DNA from: Brevundimonas sp.
GTDB lineage: Bacteria > Pseudomonadota > Alphaproteobacteria > Caulobacterales > Caulobacteraceae
DNA: 64,000 bases
Reading direction: 5' to 3'
NCBI RefSeq assembly: GCF_003248455.1
Contig: NZ_QFNM01000020.1
Span: 1-64,000 of the forward strand
Part shown: positions 17,518-26,328 of the stretch, piece by piece
How the letters are laid out: every line of letters begins with the position of its first letter
Position numbering within the stretch: the stretch's first letter is position 1
Translations under genes and position numbers: made by a program
The notes under the pieces: model-generated
Told to the model about the DNA's origin: nothing
What the model saw: only the letters and a program-made list of their open reading frames with translations
The model's database searches: none

Positions 17518-18912
17518 ATGACCAGCCAGAATGTCGCCGCCGACGGCCTGCCCACGCCCCGCCGCTATTGGGCGATCGTCTCGATCGGCCTGGGCATCAC
17601 CCTGGCCGTGTTGGACGGGGCCATCGCCAACGTCGCCCTGCCGTCCATCGCTCAGGACCTGCAGGCGTCGGCGGCGGCCTCCATCTGGATCGTCAACGCC
17701 TATCAGATCGCCATCGTCGTCGCCCTGTTGCCGCTGGCGTCGCTGGGCGAAATCGTGGGCTATCGCCGCGTATCCCAAGTTGGCCTGGCGGTCTTCACAC
17801 TGGCGTCCCTGGCCTGCGCACTGTCCGATTCGATCCTGACGCTGAGTCTGGCCAGGGTGCTGCAAGGCTTCGGCGCGGCCGGGATCATGAGCGTGAACGG
17901 CGCCCTGGTGCGCTTCACCTATCCGCAGCGGCTGCTGGGCCGCGCGGTGGGAATCAACGCGGTGATCGTGTCCATGGCCGCCGCCGCCGGCCCGACCATC
18001 GCCAGCGCGATCCTGAGCGTCGGCGAATGGCGCTGGCTGTTCGCCCTGAACATTCCGCTGGGGGTGCTGGCCGTGTCGATGGCGGGGTTCACCCTGCCGC
18101 ACAATCCGTTGCAGAAACGGCGTCTGAACATCGTCGGCGCCCTGTTGAGCGCTGCGGCCTTCGGCTTCGTGATCACCGGGATGCAGGCGCTGGCGCATGG
18201 AGAGGCCCCCGTCTTCGGCTTCGGCCTGACGGGATTGGGGCTGGCGGCTGGGGTTCTGCTGGTTCGGCACGAACGGCCCAGCCGAACGCCGCTGATCCCG
18301 CTGGACCTGTTGGCGCGGCCGATGTTCGCCCTGTCGGTGGCCACTTCCATCATCTCCTTCACCGCCCAGATGATGGCGTTCGTCGCGCTGCCGTTCTTCC
18401 TGCAGGGGCCGTTGGGGCTGAACGCGGTCCAGACGGGGCTGCTGATGACGCCCTGGCCCCTGGCGACCATGTTTGCGGCGCCGCTGGCCGGCTATCTGTC
18501 GGATCGTTATTCCGCCGGAGTGCTGGGGGCGATCGGGCTGACGCTGTTCGCCTGCGGCCTGATGGCCCTGAGCCTGCTGAACGCCGAATCCTCGCATTTC
18601 GACATCGTCTGGCGCATGGCCGTGTGCGGCGCGGGCTTCGGCTTTTTCCAATCGCCCAACAATCGCGCCATGCTGTCCGAAGCGCCGCGCGAGCGGGCCG
18701 GGGCGGCGGGCGGCAGCTTGGGCACGGCGCGGGTGCTGGGCCAGTCGATGGGCGCGGTCGTGGTCGCCTTCCTGCTGTCCGCCGCGCCCGTGACCGGCGT
18801 GCGGCACGGATTCCAGATCGCCGCCATCGCCGCTCTGTTCGGCGCGGTGATGAGCGGGGCGCGCATCCGCCGCCGTCCATCCGAGCCGGACAAGGAGGTC
18901 GAGGCGGTCTAG
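17518..18912 (+). CDS. MFS transporter, DHA2 (14-TM) drug exporter type
   Basis: 464 residues with about 14 hydrophobic segments. Motif C-type and family blocks include LDGAIANVALPSIAQDL near residue 27, IWIVNAYQIAIVVALLP, RVLQGFGAAGIMSVNGALVR and RAVGINAVIVSMAAAAGPTI (read in parts), which are typical of the DHA2/EmrB-QacA exporters. It likely extrudes hydrophobic or cationic compounds by proton antiport. No regulator or membrane-fusion partner lies beside it. The 3' end overlaps the convergent rnhA gene by four bases. Confidence 0.9.
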   Translation: MTSQNVAADGLPTPRRYWAIVSIGLGITLAVLDGAIANVALPSIAQDLQASAAASIWIVNAYQIAIVVALLPLASLGEIVGYRRVSQVGLAVFTLASLACALSDSILTLSLARVLQGFGAAGIMSVNGALVRFTYPQRLLGRAVGINAVIVSMAAAAGPTIASAILSVGEWRWLFALNIPLGVLAVSMAGFTLPHNPLQKRRLNIVGALLSAAAFGFVITGMQALAHGEAPVFGFGLTGLGLAAGVLLVRHERPSRTPLIPLDLLARPMFALSVATSIISFTAQMMAFVALPFFLQGPLGLNAVQTGLLMTPWPLATMFAAPLAGYLSDRYSAGVLGAIGLTLFACGLMALSLLNAESSHFDIVWRMAVCGAGFGFFQSPNNRAMLSEAPRERAGAAGGSLGTARVLGQSMGAVVVAFLLSAAPVTGVRHGFQIAAIAALFGAVMSGARIRRRPSEPDKEVEAV

Positions 18913-19361
18913 CGCGCCTTGAGATCGGCGACCCCGCGATTCGCCAGCTGGTCGGCGCGCTCGTTCAATTCGTGGCCGGCGTGACCCTTGACCCAGCGCC
19001 ATTTGACGTCGTGCCGGGCGCGGGCGGCGTCGAGCCTTTGCCACAGGTCGGCGTTCTTCACCGGCTTCTTGTCCGCCGTGAGCCAGCCGCGCGCCTTCCA
19101 GCCGCGCATCCATTCGGTGATGCCCTGCATGACGTATTTGCTGTCGGTGTGCAGTTCGACCCGGCAGGGACGTTTCAGGGCCTCCAGCGCCATGATGGCG
19201 GCCATCAGCTCCATCCGGTTGTTGGTGGTGTTGGCCTCGCCGCCCCAAAGTTCCTTTTCGTGGCCGCCGCCTGTTTGAAGCACGGCGCCCCAGCCGCCCG
19301 GGCCGGGATTGCCCTTGCAGGCCCCGTCGGTATGGATGATGACGTGATCGGAGGGACTCAT
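18909..19361 (-). CDS. rnhA: Ribonuclease HI
   Basis: 150 residues, near the E. coli length. The acidic catalytic set is complete: D12 in HTDGACKGNPGPGGWG, E51 in TTNNRMELMA, D73 in HTDSKYV and D137 in NERADQLA, with the H127 loop in VKGHAGHELN. The basic protrusion helix is present (WKARGWLTADKKPVKN). The enzyme degrades RNA in RNA-DNA hybrids such as R-loops and primers. Divergent from tatA, with 111 bases between starts. Confidence 0.97.
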   Translation of the reverse strand: MSPSDHVIIHTDGACKGNPGPGGWGAVLQTGGGHEKELWGGEANTTNNRMELMAAIMALEALKRPCRVELHTDSKYVMQGITEWMRGWKARGWLTADKKPVKNADLWQRLDAARARHDVKWRWVKGHAGHELNERADQLANRGVADLKAR

Positions 19362-19472
19362 GGTCGCGCAGGCCTACAGCCTCCCTTGGCGGGACGCCAT
19401 GACTGCGCCTATATGCGGGTCGAATAAGAGTGGATGGGATCGGATGACCGATCCCCGCGAGGAGAATACGCC

Positions 19473-19691
19473 ATGGGCTCCATGAGCATCTGGCACTGGG
19501 CCATCGTCATCGTCGTGGTCGCCCTGCTGTTCGGCGGCCGCGGCAAGCTGTCCAGCATCATGGGCGACGCCGCCAAGGGCATCCGCGCCTTCAAGGACGG
19601 CTTGAAGGACGACGACAAGAAGGACGGGCCGCACGGCGGCGTCAGTTCCCTGCCGCGCACCGATGCGGAAAAGGAAGAGCTGAAGCGCTAG
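19473..19691 (+). CDS. tatA: Sec-independent protein translocase TatA
   Basis: 72 residues from ATG 19473 with a strong GAGGAGA site; an earlier in-frame ATG at 19434 adds a non-hydrophobic leader unlike TatA. The protein has one short membrane helix (SIWHWAIVIVVVALLFGG), the hinge GRGKLSSIMGDAAKGIRAFKDGL, and an acidic/basic tail. TatA polymerises to form the pore-like assembly that passes folded twin-arginine substrates. First of tatABC. Confidence 0.95.
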   Translation: MGSMSIWHWAIVIVVVALLFGGRGKLSSIMGDAAKGIRAFKDGLKDDDKKDGPHGGVSSLPRTDAEKEELKR

Positions 19692-19714
19692 CCGTCGTCT
19701 GTAAGGGCTGACGC

Positions 19715-20299
19715 ATGGGCGGGCTCGGCCCCGGAGTCGGGGGTTTCGAATTAGTGGTGATCGGCCTGGTGGCCCTGCTTGTCGTGGGGCCAAAGGATTT
19801 GCCGATCCTGATGCGTCGCGTCGGTCAGATGGTGGCCAAGGCCCGCGCCATGGCCAATGAGTTTCGCACCAGTTTCGACGAAATGGCGCGCCAGTCCGAA
19901 CTGGACGACCTGCGCAAGGAGGTCGAAGCGCTGCGAACGGGGCAGGCGGCGATGTATCCGCTCGGCGCCGAGGCGGATGCGGCCTTCAAGGACATCAACG
20001 CCGGGTTGACCGCGCCGGCCGCCTCGACGGCTGCGCCTTCATCTGCGCCCGAGGTTGCGGCCGCGACGCCCGCAGTCGACGAATGGCCCGATACGGGCGC
20101 CGCGCCGACCGTCGGACCTGCCGCGCCCGCGACCAGGCCCACGAAGGCCAAGGCCAAGCCGGCCGGTTCCGCCAAGGTCAAGGCGGCCGGGGCGGCTCAG
20201 GCCAAGGCCGTTCCCTCGAAAACGCCCAAGACGCCCAAGACGACCCCGGCGGGCGCCGCCACGCCCAAGGTCGCGCGCAAGAAGGCTGCCGACCTTTGA
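19715..20299 (+). CDS. tatB: Sec-independent protein translocase TatB
   Basis: 194 residues. The N-terminus (FELVVIGLVALLVVGPKDLPILMRRVG region) is the TatB membrane helix and Pro hinge, followed by the amphipathic helix GQMVAKARAMANEFRTSFDEM. The C-terminal 90 residues are Ala/Pro/Lys-rich and low complexity. TatB works with TatC as the receptor for twin-arginine signal peptides. Its stop overlaps the TTG start of tatC. Confidence 0.93.
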   Translation: MGGLGPGVGGFELVVIGLVALLVVGPKDLPILMRRVGQMVAKARAMANEFRTSFDEMARQSELDDLRKEVEALRTGQAAMYPLGAEADAAFKDINAGLTAPAASTAAPSSAPEVAAATPAVDEWPDTGAAPTVGPAAPATRPTKAKAKPAGSAKVKAAGAAQAKAVPSKTPKTPKTTPAGAATPKVARKKAADL

Positions 20300-21183
20300 C
20301 CCTGTCCGATCGTGACGAAGCCGAGATCGAGGCGTCGCGCGCGCCGTTGATGGATCATCTGATCGAACTGCGCCGGCGGCTGCTGATCTGCGTCATCGCC
20401 TTCGCGGTCGGTTTCATTGGCTGTTTCGCCTTTTCCGAGCCGATCTATCTGTTCCTGGTCAAGCCGTTCGTGGCGGCGCAGGCCTTCTATTCCTCGGTCG
20501 GCCCCCACGGGCACGTCTCGCCCCTGGACCTGATCCTCGGCACGGCGGGGCTGAAGGCGCTGCCGCACGTCAATGGCCATACGGTCAACCTGATCTATAC
20601 GGCGCCGCTGGAAATCCTGTTCACCAAGATGAAGCTGGCCGGGTTCGGCGCGGTCTTCGTCGCGTTTCCGGTGCTGGCCTGGCAGCTTTATCGCTTCGTC
20701 GCGCCGGGGCTTTACCGCAACGAGCGGGGCGCCTTCCTGCCGTTCCTGGTGGCGGCGCCGGTGCTGTTCCTGCTGGGAGCGGCGCTGGTCTATTTCGTCA
20801 TGCTGCCGTTCGTGATGTGGTTCTCGCTGAGCCAGCAGATCGTGGGCGACGGGGTGGCGGCCAATCTGCTGCCCAAGGTGTCGGACTATCTGAACCTGGT
20901 GACGGCGCTGCTGCTGGCCTTCGGCCTGTGCTTCCAACTGCCGGTCGTGATGACCCTGCTGGGGATGGCGGGGCTGATCAATTCCAAGCTGATGTCTTCG
21001 GGCCGTCGATACGCCATCGTCGCGGTCGTGGTGGTCGCCGCCGTCGTGACCCCGCCCGACCCGATCAGCCAGCTGATGCTGGCCGTGCCCATGGTTCTGC
21101 TCTACGAGGTGTCCATCTGGTGCGTGCGGCTGATCGAATTGCGCCGCAGGAAGGCCGACGAACTGGAGGCCGAGATCGCCTGA
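20296..21183 (+). CDS. tatC: Sec-independent protein translocase TatC
   Basis: 295 residues from a TTG at 20296 that overlaps the tatB stop (TTGA); no better-placed ATG exists, and the protein then begins with the expected acidic stretch DRDEAEIEASRAPLMDHLIEL. Six membrane segments are visible. Signature blocks are HLIELRRRL, FAVFLAFP-like FVAFPVLAWQLYRFVAPGLY, and PDPISQLMLAVPMVLLYE. TatC is the integral receptor for twin-arginine precursors. The gene is followed by a strong hairpin shared with the convergent glnA. Confidence 0.95.
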   Translation: MTLSDRDEAEIEASRAPLMDHLIELRRRLLICVIAFAVGFIGCFAFSEPIYLFLVKPFVAAQAFYSSVGPHGHVSPLDLILGTAGLKALPHVNGHTVNLIYTAPLEILFTKMKLAGFGAVFVAFPVLAWQLYRFVAPGLYRNERGAFLPFLVAAPVLFLLGAALVYFVMLPFVMWFSLSQQIVGDGVAANLLPKVSDYLNLVTALLLAFGLCFQLPVVMTLLGMAGLINSKLMSSGRRYAIVAVVVVAAVVTPPDPISQLMLAVPMVLLYEVSIWCVRLIELRRRKADELEAEIA

Positions 21184-21232
21184 CCCCTGGCCGGTCGGGA
21201 CGGCTGAAAGCCTCATGTTCAGACATGGAAAA

Positions 21233-21260
21233 AGGGCCGGAGGATCGCTCCTCCGGCCCT
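21233..21260. terminator. Bidirectional hairpin terminator between tatC and glnA
   Basis: Perfect 12-bp GC-rich stem (21233-21244 with 21249-21260) and a four-base TCGC loop. An A-run (six A's, 21228-21233) lies on the glnA-distal side, giving a T-tract for minus-strand transcripts leaving glnA. Placed between convergent stops at 21183 and 21285. Confidence 0.8.
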
Positions 21261-21284
21261 TCGCCGTTCAGCCCGATCCGAAGA

Positions 21285-22691
21285 TCAGCAGCTGTAGTAC
21301 ATGTCGAACTCGACCGGGTGCGGATGCAGTTGCAGGCGCATCACCTCTTCCATCTTCAGGTCGATGTAGCTGTCGATGAAGTCGTCATCCATGACGCCGC
21401 CCTTCTTGAGGAAGGCGCGGTCCTTGTCCAGGTTGTCGAGCGCTTCCTTCAGCGAGCCGGAGACCTCGGGGATCGAGCCGCGCTCTTCCGGCGGCAGATC
21501 GTAGAGGTTCTTGTCGGCGGGCGCGCCCGGATCGATGCGGTTTTCGATGCCGTCCAGACCGGCCATCAGCAGGGCCACGAAGGTCAGATAGGGGTTGCCC
21601 ATCGGGTCGGGGAAGCGGGCCTCCAGGCGCTTGGCCTTGGGCGACGAGACGTGCGGGATGCGGATCGAGGCCGAGCGGTTTCGGGCCGAATAGGCCAGTT
21701 TCACAGGGGCTTCGTAACCGGGCACCAGACGCTTGTAGGAGTTGGTCGTCGAGTTGGAGAAGGCGTTGATGGCCTTGGCGTGCTTGATGATGCCGCCGAT
21801 GTACCACAGGCATTCCTGCGACAGGCCGGCGTACTGGTCGCCGGCGAACTGGGGCTTGCCGTCCTTCCAGATCGACATGTGGACGTGCATGCCCGAACCG
21901 TTGTCGGCGAACATGGGTTTGGCCATGAAGGTCGCCGACTTGCCATAGGCGTGGGCCACGTTGTGGATCACATACTTATAGAGCTGAAGCCGGTCGGCCA
22001 TGGTCAGCAGGTCCGAGAACTTCAGGCCCAGTTCGTGCTGGGCCGGCGCCACCTCGTGGTGATGCTTCTCGGGCTGCAGGCCCAGGTCGCGCATGACGCC
22101 CAGCATCTCGCCGCGCAGATCCTGGCCGGAATCGACCGGATTGACCGGGAAATAGCCGCCCTTGGGTCCGGGGCGGTGGCCCAGATTGCCCTCGGCGTAT
22201 TCGGCGCCGGTGTTGACCGGCAGTTCGACCGAATCGTAGCTGTAGCCCGTGTCGTGCGGCTGGGTGGACCAGCGCACGTCGTCGAAGATGAAGAACTCGG
22301 CTTCCGGCCCGAAGAAGACCTGGTCGCCCACGCCCGAAGACTGGACGTAGGACAGCGCCTTCTTGGCCATCGAGCGGCTGTCGCGATTGTAGGGCTCGCC
22401 CGTGTCGGGGTTCAGCACGTCGCAGAACAGGAACATCGTGGTCTGCTGGTAGAAGGGGTCGATATAGGCCGTGGTCAGGTCCGGCTTCAGCAGCATGTCG
22501 GACTCGTTGATGGCCTTCCAGCCGGCGATGGAGGAGCCGTCGAACATCGTGCCTTCGGTCAGGAAGTCCTCGTCGACCAAGTCGACGTCGAAGGTGACGT
22601 GTTGCAGCTTACCGCGCGTGTCGGTGAAGCGAACGTCCACATACTGGACGTCCTTTTCCTTGATCTCCTTGAGGATCTTGCTGGCGCTCAT
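21285..22691 (-). CDS. glnA: Glutamine synthetase, type I
   Basis: 468 residues, dodecameric GSI length. Blocks include DLVDEDFLTEGTMFDGSSI near 40, the metal/ATP region FGPEAEFFIFDDVRW, HEVAPAQHELGLKF, SGMHVHMSIWKDGKP, and NRSASIRIPHVSSPKAKR. The adenylylation site Tyr is in KNLYDLPPEE near residue 397, so activity should be controlled by GlnE-type adenylylation. It joins ammonia to glutamate. The gene lies 82 bases downstream of glnB on the same strand, the conserved glnB-glnA order of alphaproteobacteria. Confidence 0.98.
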   Translation of the reverse strand: MSASKILKEIKEKDVQYVDVRFTDTRGKLQHVTFDVDLVDEDFLTEGTMFDGSSIAGWKAINESDMLLKPDLTTAYIDPFYQQTTMFLFCDVLNPDTGEPYNRDSRSMAKKALSYVQSSGVGDQVFFGPEAEFFIFDDVRWSTQPHDTGYSYDSVELPVNTGAEYAEGNLGHRPGPKGGYFPVNPVDSGQDLRGEMLGVMRDLGLQPEKHHHEVAPAQHELGLKFSDLLTMADRLQLYKYVIHNVAHAYGKSATFMAKPMFADNGSGMHVHMSIWKDGKPQFAGDQYAGLSQECLWYIGGIIKHAKAINAFSNSTTNSYKRLVPGYEAPVKLAYSARNRSASIRIPHVSSPKAKRLEARFPDPMGNPYLTFVALLMAGLDGIENRIDPGAPADKNLYDLPPEERGSIPEVSGSLKEALDNLDKDRAFLKKGGVMDDDFIDSYIDLKMEEVMRLQLHPHPVEFDMYYSC

Positions 22692-22773
22692 TCTCGGAAG
22701 TCCTGTTTCTTGTCGTTTGGGGAGGAGACCGGACCGCGACCCGAGGGCCGAGGCCGGGAGGGGTTGGTCGAAG

Positions 22774-23112
22774 TCAGACGGCCTGCGCGCCCGTTTCGCC
22801 GGTTCGGATGCGGATCACCTCGGCGACGTCGGAGACGAAGATCTTGCCGTCGCCGATCTTGCCCGTGCGGGCCGAGGTCTGAATGGCCTCGACCACCGCG
22901 GGCGCGAGATCGTCGGCGACCACGACCTCGATCTTGATCTTGGGCAGAAAGTCGATGACGTATTCGGCGCCGCGATACAGTTCGGAATGACCCTTCTGGC
23001 GGCCGTATCCCTTGGCCTCCAGCACAGTCATGCCCTGCACGCCCACGTCCTGGAGCGCTTCCTTGACGTCATCCAGCTTGAAAGGCTTGATGATGGCTTC
23101 GATCTTCTTCAT
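22774..23112 (-). CDS. glnB: Nitrogen regulatory protein P-II
   Basis: 112 residues from ATG 23112; an upstream in-frame start adds 20 non-family residues. Full PII fold: MKKIEAIIKPFKLDDVKEAL, T-loop GHSELYRGAEYVIDFLPK with the uridylylation site Tyr51, and the C-terminal signature TGKIGDGKIFVSDVAEVIRIRTGE in parts. PII senses 2-oxoglutarate, ATP/ADP and, through uridylylation, glutamine, and controls glutamine synthetase adenylylation. It leads glnA and is divergent from nnrD with 117 bases between starts, which should hold the nitrogen-responsive promoter; I did not find a clear sigma-54 site. Confidence 0.97.
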   Translation of the reverse strand: MKKIEAIIKPFKLDDVKEALQDVGVQGMTVLEAKGYGRQKGHSELYRGAEYVIDFLPKIKIEVVVADDLAPAVVEAIQTSARTGKIGDGKIFVSDVAEVIRIRTGETGAQAV

Positions 23113-23229
23113 GGCGACCCCGGAGCGGCGCACGAAATGCAGCGGCGCTCGGGCCTGAATGGGACACACCAAGGGCGCTCAAAGCAAGCGGTTTTCGCAG
23201 AAAAGCCACGGATAATCGGAAGGCGGACA

Positions 23230-24045
23230 ATGCAGATCAACGACCCGGCGCTGTGGCGCAGTTTTCTGCCCTGGCCGAGCGCCGAGACGCACAAACATTC
23301 TCGCGGGCGTCTGGCGGTGGTGTCGGGCAGGGCGCACCACACGGGCGCGGCGCGTCTGTCGGCGCGGGCGGGATTGCGGATGGGGGCGGGCGTGGTGCGG
23401 ATTTTGTGCCCGCCCGACGCGGCTGCGGTGATCGCCCCGGCCGTCCAGGCGATCATGCTGACGCCCTTCGCTTCGGCCGAGGCGCTGGGGCGCGAGGTCG
23501 TCGGCTCGGACGCGGTCGTCGTCGGTCCGGCGGCGGGCGCCGACGAGGCGACCGTGGCCAATATCCAGGCCCTGGCGCTGAGCGGCGCGGTCCTGGTGAT
23601 CGACGCCGACGGCCTGACCGCGTTCAAGGGGCGGACGGCCGATCTGATCGGACTGCTGGACCGCGACGACATCCTGACCCCGCACGAGGGCGAGTTCGAG
23701 CGCCTGTTTCCCGGTCTGCTTGAACAGGGCCGGGAAGCGGCGGCGGCCGAGGCGGCGCGCCAGACCCAGGCGGTGATCGTGCTGAAGGGGTCCGAAACCC
23801 TGGTCGCGGCGCCGGACGGCCGAATCCGGCGCAATCCCAACGGTTCGCCCTGGCTGGCCACCGCCGGCAGCGGCGACGTGCTGGCGGGGATGATCGGCGG
23901 CCTGGCCGCCCAGAGGATGGACAGTTTCGAGGCCGCCAGCGCGGCGGTGTGGATTCACAGCGATGCGGCGGAACGGTTCGGGCCGGGCCTGGTCGCCGAC
24001 GATCTGAGCGAAATCCTGCCCCGCGCCCTGGCGGCGCTGCGCTAG
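23230..24045 (+). CDS. nnrD: ADP/ATP-dependent NAD(P)H-hydrate dehydratase
   Basis: 271 residues from ATG 23230. Ribokinase-like CARKD domain: HKHSRGRLAVVSG near 20, GAARLSARAGLRMGAG, DAVVVGPAAGAD, ILTPHEGEFERLFP, and the nucleotide/catalytic loop ATAGSGDVLAGMIGG near 215. It repairs hydrated NADH and NADPH. The epimerase half (NnrE) commonly fused to it is absent. The 3' end overlaps the convergent polysaccharide gene by four bases. Confidence 0.92.
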   Translation: MQINDPALWRSFLPWPSAETHKHSRGRLAVVSGRAHHTGAARLSARAGLRMGAGVVRILCPPDAAAVIAPAVQAIMLTPFASAEALGREVVGSDAVVVGPAAGADEATVANIQALALSGAVLVIDADGLTAFKGRTADLIGLLDRDDILTPHEGEFERLFPGLLEQGREAAAAEAARQTQAVIVLKGSETLVAAPDGRIRRNPNGSPWLATAGSGDVLAGMIGGLAAQRMDSFEAASAAVWIHSDAAERFGPGLVADDLSEILPRALAALR

Positions 24046-26153
24046 ATTCGCGTGTAGATGAAGCGCGGGATGTGGAACCTGCGCATGTTCATGACCATGC
24101 CCGCCACCGCGCCGCCCGCAGCTTCGACCCGTTCGATCAGATTGGCGGCGACGGCCGTGCGCGTCTCCTCCGCCTCGATCACCATCAGCGACAGGTCGGT
24201 CAGGGGCGCCAGCAGCAGCGCCGCCGAGGATCGTTGCAGCGACGGCGTATCGACGATGACGACCGGAAACCGCGCCTTGACGCCGTCGACGAAGCTGCGC
24301 CAGCGCGCCTCGGAGATGTTCGACCCTGTGCGCGTCATCGGCGTGGTGACATAGAGGTTGCTGTCCTCGACGCGCAGGACATAGGGATTGTCGGGAATGT
24401 TGGTCAGCCGCCCGCCCAGGGCGTGGATAGCCATGGCGACGCTGGCGTCGGCCAGCGGTTCGGCGTCGATCAGCAGCGTCTCGATCCCCGACCGGAAGGC
24501 CGAGGCCATGGCCAGATCCAACGCAATGCTGGTGACGCCCACGCCGTCCTCCGGTCCGATCACGGCCAGGGCCGCATGGGCGGCCGCGGTTTCGCGCAAT
24601 CGGCGCAGGATCAGCGCCGCCTGGTCGGCCGTGAGCCGCGAGGTCAGCGGCCGCCAGCGGGGCAGGGGATCGTCGTCCTCCTCGCCCAGGGGGACGGTGG
24701 CCAGGACCGGGGCGCGCAGCCGCACCTCCGCATCGCGCGGGGTCAGCATGACGGGCGATGCGGCGGCGGAGACGATGACGACCGCCAGCGCCGCCAGCGT
24801 TCCGACGGCCAGGCCGGCCGCCAGGATCAGCAATCGGCCAGTGCGGGCCTTGGTCGGCGGCTGTGCGGCCTCGATCACGCGGACATTGGCGTTGGCGCCG
24901 GCGATGGAGCTTTGCAGCCGAGAATCCTCGGCGTTTTCGGCGACGCTGCGATAGGCGGTTTCGGTCAGGGTGCGCTGGCGCGTCAGTTCGCGGTAGCGCG
25001 GTCCGATCTCGACAAGGCCGGCCAGACGGGCGCGCACGGCGCCGAGCGCGTCGGCCAGCTGGGCGCGGCCGGACTGAAGGCCCGCCAGCTCGCCCCGAGT
25101 CGTGGCCAGCTGGGTCTCGATCTGCTGGGTCACGGGGTTGGGGCCGCTGCGCACCAGGGCTGTCTGAGATGGCGGCGCGGCGGCGATCTGGGCTTCCAGG
25201 TCCGCGATCTGGCGATCCAGTTCGACGACGAGGGGATAGCCGTCCGCGTAGCGGGCGGCGGCGACGCGGCGACGTTCGCGCAACAGCATAAGATTGTCGG
25301 TCAGGGCCGTGACCTGCTGCGAGCGGGTGTCGTCGGTGTTCAGGGCGATGACCGCCGCCGAGTCGCGGAGTTGCTGCGCCAGACGGTTCGCCCGCGCCGC
25401 GGCGGTGGCGATCAACTGGTCCTGGGCGGCCAACTGGGCGGTCAGGGTGGTCTGCTGGGACTGCACGCCCTGGATTTCCTGGTCGTAGTCGCCGATGGCG
25501 TAGCGGTTGGACAGGTCCGCGATCTGGGCCTCGGTGGCGGCCAGTTGATCGGACAGGCCGCGCTGCTGGTCGGTGACGGCGGCGCTGTCGGCGCGCTGGA
25601 AGATTTCGCGGCGGCTGGCGATGTAGTTCTGGACCAGGCGATTGACGAAGTCGGCCGCGACCCGAGGATCGCGATGGCGCAGCCGCACCTCGATGGTGTT
25701 GGACTGGGGGACGTTCTCGATGGCCAGGTCGCGGCCCAGTTGCTCCAGCGCCGCGTTCATGCCCGCCGGCCCCGACCGCGCCTTCGGATAGACCCGCGTC
25801 AGGCCGATGTCGGTCAGAGTCTTCTCTCGGATTTCGCGCGAGCCGAGTATCTCCATCTCGGCATGGACGATCTGGGCGCGATCGAAGGTCTGGGGATTGC
25901 CGCTGGCGTCCTCGCCCACGGCGCGACGGAAGACATAGTCGTCCCCCAGCAGGATCAGGAGGCGCGACTGGGCGGTGTAGACGGGCTGGGCCAGGGTCGC
26001 GGCGGCCAGCGCCAGCAGCACCGGGATCAGGAAGGCGATCAGCGCCTTGCGCCAATGATAGAAGGCCGGCGTCGCCAGCTCGCGTATCGTGATCGCCGAC
26101 CCCGTCTTCGAGGGGCGCTGGTCTTCGGCGAGTTTCAGCGTCTGGTCGGTCAA
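24042..26153 (-). CDS. Polysaccharide chain-length determinant with degenerate BY-kinase domain (Wzc/GumC-like)
   Basis: 703 residues from TTG 26153. A membrane helix near 36-56 starts a Wzz domain, a long periplasmic coiled coil follows (about 190-440), then the GNVR-type region PRYRELTRQRTLTETAYRS, and a second membrane helix near 460-485. The cytosolic end (about 520-703) has the fold of bacterial tyrosine kinases: GPEDGVGVTS at 533-542 in the Walker A place, LLIDAE at 560-565 (A'), VVIVDTP at 631-637 (Walker B). The Walker A lysine is missing and the tail has one tyrosine (Y700), so kinase activity is unlikely. It probably sets chain length as a co-polymerase. Confidence 0.85.
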   Translation of the reverse strand: MTDQTLKLAEDQRPSKTGSAITIRELATPAFYHWRKALIAFLIPVLLALAAATLAQPVYTAQSRLLILLGDDYVFRRAVGEDASGNPQTFDRAQIVHAEMEILGSREIREKTLTDIGLTRVYPKARSGPAGMNAALEQLGRDLAIENVPQSNTIEVRLRHRDPRVAADFVNRLVQNYIASRREIFQRADSAAVTDQQRGLSDQLAATEAQIADLSNRYAIGDYDQEIQGVQSQQTTLTAQLAAQDQLIATAAARANRLAQQLRDSAAVIALNTDDTRSQQVTALTDNLMLLRERRRVAAARYADGYPLVVELDRQIADLEAQIAAAPPSQTALVRSGPNPVTQQIETQLATTRGELAGLQSGRAQLADALGAVRARLAGLVEIGPRYRELTRQRTLTETAYRSVAENAEDSRLQSSIAGANANVRVIEAAQPPTKARTGRLLILAAGLAVGTLAALAVVIVSAAASPVMLTPRDAEVRLRAPVLATVPLGEEDDDPLPRWRPLTSRLTADQAALILRRLRETAAAHAALAVIGPEDGVGVTSIALDLAMASAFRSGIETLLIDAEPLADASVAMAIHALGGRLTNIPDNPYVLRVEDSNLYVTTPMTRTGSNISEARWRSFVDGVKARFPVVIVDTPSLQRSSAALLLAPLTDLSLMVIEAEETRTAVAANLIERVEAAGGAVAGMVMNMRRFHIPRFIYTRI

Positions 26154-26328
26154 TACGCGGCTCTGAGCAGGACGATCCCGCCGAGTGGGGGCGAGGCTGC
26201 CGGTCAGCCCGCCCCATAAAGCCCTGAGTCGGAGCCGGGACGCCAGTCCGGCCTTGGCATTGTCGGTGAAAAACAGAAAGATGCGACGGGCGGCGGCGTG
26301 CGAGTCGGTCCGCGACTAAGGAAACCCG

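Noticed and set aside
16147..19248. Thousand-residue minus-strand open frame opposite the SPFH, NfeD and MFS genes
   Set aside because: Composition is typical of antisense frames in high-GC DNA, and the plus-strand genes are unmistakable.
23113..23229. Sigma-54 promoter for glnB
   Set aside because: No GG-N10-GC arrangement with the expected flanks could be found in either orientation.
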